The translations under genes were made by a program, and so were the position numbers. The notes beneath the pieces were generated by a model. That model had not been told where the DNA came from, did no database searches, and was given only the letters and a program-made list of their open reading frames with translations. This document shows positions 34,750-38,740 of a DNA stretch of 38,740 nt, in pieces. Within the stretch, counting starts at the first letter, position 1, and each line of letters opens with the position of its first letter. Source of the DNA: an uncultured Prevotellaceae bacterium. GTDB lineage: Bacteria > Bacteroidota > Bacteroidia > Bacteroidales > Bacteroidaceae. Location: assembly GCA_900321425.1 (NCBI GenBank), contig ONWA01000035.1, positions 1-38,740 of the forward strand, read 5' to 3'.

Positions 34750-35643
34750 TCACTCAGGGTTATACCCGAAATTATCCAATGCTTTCTTGGAGGATCTCCA
34801 ATCCTTGTCTACTTTCACGAAGACCTCCAGATAAACATGTTTATCAAAGAATTTCTCCAGACTCTTTCTGGCCTCGGTGCTCATCTTCTTGAGTGCCACC
34901 CCTTGGTGACCAATGAGTATTCCTTTCTGACTATCGCGTTCTACATAGATGACAGCGTTTATATGTATTTGACGATTGTCCTCCTTAAACTGTTCCACCA
35001 CAACCTCTACCGAGTATGGAATTTCCTTGTCATAATACAATAATATCTTCTCGCGGATAATCTCCGACACGAAGAAACGGGCAGGCTTGTCAGTCAGTTG
35101 TTCCTTATCAAAAAAGGCAGGACTCTCCGGTAACAGCTCCTGGATACGCTTCAGCAGTATATCAACACCAAACTTATTCTTGGCGGATATCGGCAATATC
35201 TCTGCCTTGGGGAGTAACGAGTGCCACTTCTCAACAATTTTTGAAAGCGATTCTTGATCACTTTCATCTATCTTGTTGATTAATAAAATGACAGGAATAT
35301 CCATTTTCTGCACTTTCTCAAGAAAATTCATGTTCTTCTCTTGATTCTCCACTACATCCGTCACATAGAGCAACACATCAGCATCTTGAAGAGCCGATTC
35401 TGAGAAGGCCAACATGGACTCTTGCAACTTATAATTAGGTTTCAACACGCCTGGTGTATCAGAAAATACAATCTGCATATCATCAGTATTGACGATTCCC
35501 ATAATCCGATGGCGGGTTGTCTGTGCTTTGAATGTAGCAATCGAAATACGCTCACCAACCAATTGGTTCATGAGCGTACTTTTACCCACGTTGGGATTAC
35601 CAACGATATTAACGAATCCTGCCTTATGTACCTTACGCTCCAT
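34750..35643 (-). CDS. era: GTPase Era
   Basis: Era binds the 3' end of 16S rRNA and checks 30S maturation. It has the G1 motif GNPNVGKST (15-23), DTPG in VFSDTPGVLKPN, and NKID. The C-terminal KH domain has the GHQG loop (KGILIGHQGVALKKM). Either of two adjacent ATGs may be used; the second gives 297 residues. The gene overlaps the end of fabH by 11-14 bases. Confidence 0.97.
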   Translation of the reverse strand: MERKVHKAGFVNIVGNPNVGKSTLMNQLVGERISIATFKAQTTRHRIMGIVNTDDMQIVFSDTPGVLKPNYKLQESMLAFSESALQDADVLLYVTDVVENQEKNMNFLEKVQKMDIPVILLINKIDESDQESLSKIVEKWHSLLPKAEILPISAKNKFGVDILLKRIQELLPESPAFFDKEQLTDKPARFFVSEIIREKILLYYDKEIPYSVEVVVEQFKEDNRQIHINAVIYVERDSQKGILIGHQGVALKKMSTEARKSLEKFFDKHVYLEVFVKVDKDWRSSKKALDNFGYNPE

Positions 35644-36634
35644 CATAAGCCCATTTTACATAAGATGCTCCATGTACGAATCCGGCTCCAAACGCTGTCA
35701 AGATAAGGTTGTCACCTTTCTTGAGTCGATGTTCATACTCCCACAAAGCCAAAGGAATGGTAGCTGCACTTGTATTACCGAAATGCTCGATATTCACCAA
35801 CACCTGACTCAAAGGCAACTCCAAGCGTTTGGCTACTGCTTCGATAATACGCATATTCGCCTGATGAGGTACAACAAATGCGATATTATTCTTGTCCAGC
35901 CCATTACGCTTGGCTATCAGCTCACAATCGTCACTCATATTTGTGACAGCATAACGGAATACCGTACGCCCCTCCTGAAAGAGGTAATGTAAACGATGGT
36001 CGACAGTGAAATGCGAGGGAGGGCAAACGGATCCTCCTGCTTTCAGGTGAAGGAAAGGAAGCCCTTTTCCGTCAGTACGGAAATGAGCATCCATCACTCC
36101 TATGTTCTGTTCTGTGGTTGCTTCTACCAAAACAGCAGCAGCGCCATCGCCAAAGAGTGGACAGGTCTGTCGATCTTTGTAGTCAATGACCGATGACATC
36201 TTATCTGCACCGATTACAATTATTTTCTTATAGCGTCCACTCTGAATCATTGAAGCAGCAGTATCAAGGCTATAAAGAAAACCACAACAAGCAGCCCAGT
36301 AGTCGAATGCGAAAGCATTCTTTAGTCCCAGTTTACCTAAGACGATGGAGGCTGTTGACGGAAACTTATAATCAGCAGTAGAAGTAGTCACAATAAGAGC
36401 GTCGATAGTATCAGGATCCACTCCTGTTTTCTGGATCAGCTGCTTGGCAGCCTTACGAGCCATATAAGAAGTACCGAGACCCTCCTCTGTTAGGATACGA
36501 CGCTCCTTGATGCCGACACGCGTCATAATCCATTCGTCATTGGTATCTACCATTCTCGAAAGTTCCTCGTTATTGAGGACATACTCGGGAACGTATCCTC
36601 CGACACCCGTGATGATCGCGTTAATCTTCTCCAT
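35633..36634 (-). CDS. fabH: 3-oxoacyl-ACP synthase III FabH
   Basis: FabH starts fatty-acid synthesis by condensing an acyl-CoA with malonyl-ACP. The catalytic triad is visible: C116 in WAACCGF, H257 in VPHQANMRI and N287 in HFGNTSAAT. The ending GAGFVHGASYVKW is conserved. At 333 residues it is normal. The residue after the nucleophile is a second cysteine (C117) where Ser or Ala is commoner. It lies 3 nt after rpmF and overlaps era. Confidence 0.96.
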   Translation of the reverse strand: MEKINAIITGVGGYVPEYVLNNEELSRMVDTNDEWIMTRVGIKERRILTEEGLGTSYMARKAAKQLIQKTGVDPDTIDALIVTTSTADYKFPSTASIVLGKLGLKNAFAFDYWAACCGFLYSLDTAASMIQSGRYKKIIVIGADKMSSVIDYKDRQTCPLFGDGAAAVLVEATTEQNIGVMDAHFRTDGKGLPFLHLKAGGSVCPPSHFTVDHRLHYLFQEGRTVFRYAVTNMSDDCELIAKRNGLDKNNIAFVVPHQANMRIIEAVAKRLELPLSQVLVNIEHFGNTSAATIPLALWEYEHRLKKGDNLILTAFGAGFVHGASYVKWAYDGA

Positions 36635-36637
36635 CTA

Positions 36638-36829
36638 TTATTCTGCTACTTCGTCTTCTTTCTTGATAGCTACCTTACCACGATAGTAACCACATGTAGG
36701 ACATACTGTGTGATAAACATAGTAAGCACCACAGTTTGGACATACTGCCAATGTTGGAGTTACTGCCTTGTCATGTGTACGACGCTTAGCGGTACGCGTG
36801 TTTGATTGTCTTCTTTTAGGATGTGCCAT
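36638..36829 (-). CDS. rpmF: 50S ribosomal protein L32, zinc-binding form
   Basis: A 63-residue L32 starting MAHPKRRQSNTRTAKRRTHD, with two zinc-binding pairs, CPNC and CPTC, and an acidic tail (KKEDEVAE). All four cysteines are present, so this is the zinc-dependent form. The yceD-rpmF-fabH order is shared with many bacteria. Confidence 0.97.
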   Translation of the reverse strand: MAHPKRRQSNTRTAKRRTHDKAVTPTLAVCPNCGAYYVYHTVCPTCGYYRGKVAIKKEDEVAE

Positions 36830-36841
36830 AATGATGAATAC

Positions 36842-37369
36842 TTAATTGTTAATTTTTAAATTGCTTAATTTTGCCCAGCGAGGATCTATTGGCTGCTCTG
36901 CTTCCTCATCGTTGCTTCGGGCAACTGACAACTCTTTGAGTTTCTCTGTCATCGCATGATTGCATTTACCAGGTGCATGTACATGCTTGATGGGGATAGC
37001 CAACACAATAAATTCATAGACAAACCATGATGTATCAAGGATTCCTTCCTCCTCATCAACAATCACGATATCATCCTCCTCTGAGTACTCTTTTCCCAGT
37101 TTAGCCACCAAACGGTTGTCCGTATGAATGGCTTGCTCCATATCGTCCAGACACAGATCACATGGGACGATAACCATGCCCTCAGTATGAAACAGAAGTT
37201 CATAAAAGCCAGCTGCCTTGCGTATAGACAGTGACACATGCAAATTTCCTGCATTCAATTCTGAGTCACTCAGAGCCTCGAAGAAATGACTATCGAGATC
37301 AAACTCGCGGATAGTAACATCCTCTTTCAGATCCTTCAAATCAATCTTAAAAGACTCCAAATCACACAT
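36842..37369 (-). CDS. yceD: DUF177 / YceD family protein
   Basis: The YceD family is linked to ribosome and 23S rRNA accumulation and is almost always beside rpmF. The 175-residue protein has the family core: a conserved CDLCLD (C-x-x-C) near the middle, an acidic EEDDIVIVDEEEG segment and the ending IDPRWAKLSNLKINN. The start is the ATG at 37367-37369. A longer frame would begin with TTG inside the promoter box and so could not be transcribed from it. It is the first gene of yceD-rpmF-fabH-era-der-lipoprotein. Confidence 0.88.
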   Translation of the reverse strand: MCDLESFKIDLKDLKEDVTIREFDLDSHFFEALSDSELNAGNLHVSLSIRKAAGFYELLFHTEGMVIVPCDLCLDDMEQAIHTDNRLVAKLGKEYSEEDDIVIVDEEEGILDTSWFVYEFIVLAIPIKHVHAPGKCNHAMTEKLKELSVARSNDEEAEQPIDPRWAKLSNLKINN

Positions 37370-37390
37370 AGTTATACATTTATCGGGCTG

Positions 37391-37419
37391 CAAAGTTACA
37401 AAATATTTATGAATTACAA
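37391..37419 (-). promoter_or_regulatory. Promoter of the yceD-rpmF-fabH-era-der operon
   Basis: TAACTTTG on the minus strand (37391-37398) with TTG at 37417-37419, spacer 18 nt. The context TGTAACTTTGCAG differs at one base from the block shared by rplC, rpsJ and rpsL. Confidence 0.75.
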
Positions 37420-37427
37420 GGCCTCTG

Positions 37428-38615
37428 TTATGTTTTTTTTGCTTTTCGTTGCGGAATCTCTACTCTGAAGGTCGTTCCTTTACCCAATTCAGATGATTTT
37501 ACGTAGATATGCCCCTTATGATATTCCTCTACAATACGGCGTGCCAATGAAAGACCTAATCCCCACCCTCGTTTCTTGGTAGTAAAGCCTGGTGTAAATA
37601 CATCTTTGATATCTTTTTTTCTAATGCCCTTACCATTATCAGCCACCTCAACAACTACCAAATCCTCTTCTTCAAATAAAGTCAGTTGGATTTGACCTGC
37701 ACCTTCCATCGCATCAACAGAATTCTTACAGAGATTCTCAATAACCCATTCAAAGAGTGAAGCATTCATCTTGACAATAACATCATGTTCTGGGAAATGT
37801 CTGACAATCTGTACTTTCGAAGATGTACGTCGATCCATATAGTCAATTACATGCTCAAGCACCTCCTTCATGCTTGCATCTACAGGTTCAGGCAGAGAGC
37901 CTATCTTCGAGAAGCGATCAGCTATACGCTGCAAACGGTTGACATCCTTTTCTAATTCTGGAACCAAGTCATCATCGGGATAATTCTCTTTCAGGATCTC
38001 AACCCAAGCCATCAGACTAGAGATAGGTGTACCCAGTTGGTGAGCCGTTTCTTTCGACAAACCCACCCAAACCTTATTTTGTTCTGCGCGTTTGGAAGAT
38101 AATAAGGCAAAGATAGCTACTACCACAAAAATCAATACGATTCCCAGTTGCCAATAAGGATATTGAGCCAATCGTTTTAACATCAACGACTCGTCATAAC
38201 ACACCAACTGATAGTCTTTAGGTGAATTCTTATCCCCTATCATGATCTTAATATAATGACCAGAACGATATAATCGTTGTCCATAACTGGTCACATATTT
38301 GACGGAGTCAGACTCGTTATGGGCATTGCTAATCAGCACATTCCGATAATCATTCAATTCTCCGTCTGCATTTAATACAATGACAGGGATTGTATTATTC
38401 TCTTGAATAACACTAAGCACTAAACTCAAATCAGTATTTTCATCAGCATGATTGAGAGCATGCAAAGCCTGCGCCCATACCTCCATTTTATTCCGTTCTT
38501 CCAAAGACAGGTCCCTGACCATAAAATGAGATACAAGCAAAGAAGCCACAGCAATTATAATAGCTGTTAGCACCAAAAGAATTTTCACTTTTCGGATTTG
38601 ATCAATCCACTGCAT
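37428..38615 (-). CDS. Sensor histidine kinase, orphan
   Basis: A 395-residue membrane kinase. Two membrane helices (about 11-31 and 155-173) enclose a periplasmic sensor of about 120 residues. The phospho-acceptor site is SKETAHQLGTPISSL (H192, with Q after the His where E is usual in HisKA). N box IENLCKNSVDAM, G1 DNGKGI (326-331), F box FTPGFTTKKRGWG and G2 GLGLSLARRI are intact. No response regulator gene lies next to it. It sits between the rRNA operon and the yceD promoter. I see no clear TAnnTTTG promoter in the 59 nt before it, so read-through from upstream or a distant partner is possible. The signal is unknown. Confidence 0.93.
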   Translation of the reverse strand: MQWIDQIRKVKILLVLTAIIIAVASLLVSHFMVRDLSLEERNKMEVWAQALHALNHADENTDLSLVLSVIQENNTIPVIVLNADGELNDYRNVLISNAHNESDSVKYVTSYGQRLYRSGHYIKIMIGDKNSPKDYQLVCYDESLMLKRLAQYPYWQLGIVLIFVVVAIFALLSSKRAEQNKVWVGLSKETAHQLGTPISSLMAWVEILKENYPDDDLVPELEKDVNRLQRIADRFSKIGSLPEPVDASMKEVLEHVIDYMDRRTSSKVQIVRHFPEHDVIVKMNASLFEWVIENLCKNSVDAMEGAGQIQLTLFEEEDLVVVEVADNGKGIRKKDIKDVFTPGFTTKKRGWGLGLSLARRIVEEYHKGHIYVKSSELGKGTTFRVEIPQRKAKKT

Positions 38616-38674
38616 ACTTCCTTATAACGAGAAAAGAGGGGAAATATTATAAAAGAGCCATCAGGGATATACAC

Positions 38675-38711
38675 AAAAAAAGAGCCCCGGATCATTGCTG
38701 AACCGGAGCTC
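38675..38711 (-). terminator. Terminator of the rRNA operon
   Basis: GAGCTCCGG and CCGGGGCTC on the minus strand (38703-38711 and 38682-38690) form a 9-bp stem with one G-U pair and a 12-nt loop. Seven T follow (38675-38681). It lies 10 nt after the 5S 3' end. Confidence 0.9.
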
Positions 38712-38721
38712 CAGAAAAAAA

Positions 38722-38740
38722 GGCGGCCTCCTACTCTCCC
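38722..38740 (-). rRNA. rrf: 5S ribosomal RNA, 3' end only
   Basis: The minus strand reads GGGAGAGTAGGAGGCCGCC, the usual closing segment of Bacteroidales 5S rRNA (GGGAGAGTAGG followed by the 3' strand of the terminal stem). A strong terminator comes directly after. The rest of the gene, and probably 23S and 16S, lies beyond the right edge. Confidence 0.85.

Noticed and set aside
37370-37393. Longer yceD start at a TTG
   Set aside because: It overlaps the -7 promoter box, so it would not be in the transcript from that promoter, and the added residues are not part of the family.
1-38740. CRISPR array, toxin-antitoxin pair, phage genes or a defence island
   Set aside because: No regularly spaced direct repeats, no small paired genes, and no integrase, capsid or nuclease genes were found. 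Nearly all coding sequence belongs to housekeeping families.

Overview
The window is a slice of a Bacteroidales chromosome, most likely Prevotella or a close relative. The evidence is the gene order (rpsL-rpsG-fusA without tuf, tig-clpP-clpX-recQ, yceD-rpmF-fabH-era-der), Bacteroidetes-type promoters (TAnnTTTG at -7, a TTG or TTTG about 20 nt upstream), A/T-rich start regions without Shine-Dalgarno sequences, and the protein sequences themselves. Genus is inferred from recognition of the proteins, not from a search.

Layout. 1-257 holds the C-terminal end of a plus-strand gene cut by the window edge. 320-14835 is the S10-spc-alpha ribosomal cluster on the minus strand (L3 to L17, with SecY, methionine aminopeptidase, IF-1 and RNA polymerase alpha). 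It has its own promoter at about 15020 and a structured leader. 15110-19766 holds a sensor kinase followed directly by glmS. 19767-20415 is a non-coding stretch with a 279-bp AT-rich element bounded by 35-bp perfect inverted repeats. 20416-24148 holds rpsJ and then rpsL-rpsG-fusA. Each of these units has its own promoter and terminator, so the usual continuous str-S10 order is broken up here.

24358-30282 is a protein quality-control cluster (tig, clpP, clpX) with recQ and a DUF3467 gene. At 30383-32987 an LPS-transport ATPase (lptB) diverges from the lipid-transport pair mlaE-mlaF. 33027-37369 is a minus-strand operon: yceD, rpmF (L32), fabH, era, der and a small lipoprotein. 37428-38615 is a second sensor kinase. 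The right edge holds the 3' end of a 5S rRNA with its terminator, so an rRNA operon lies just outside.

Most of the window is housekeeping. The item that most deserves a second look is at 3042-3473. The first 27 residues of ribosomal protein L36 are joined in frame to S13 lacking its first ~10 residues, and no separate rpmJ is present. This is either a real fusion of a large-subunit and a small-subunit protein or an assembly deletion. Other notable points are the rearranged S10 region with its MITE-like palindromic element, a kinase with a lipoprotein signal buried behind a multi-pass membrane domain, the rplC leader hairpins, and a clpP promoter lying between the arms of a 13-bp inverted repeat. 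I see no CRISPR array, transposase, phage gene or recognisable new multi-gene defence system.
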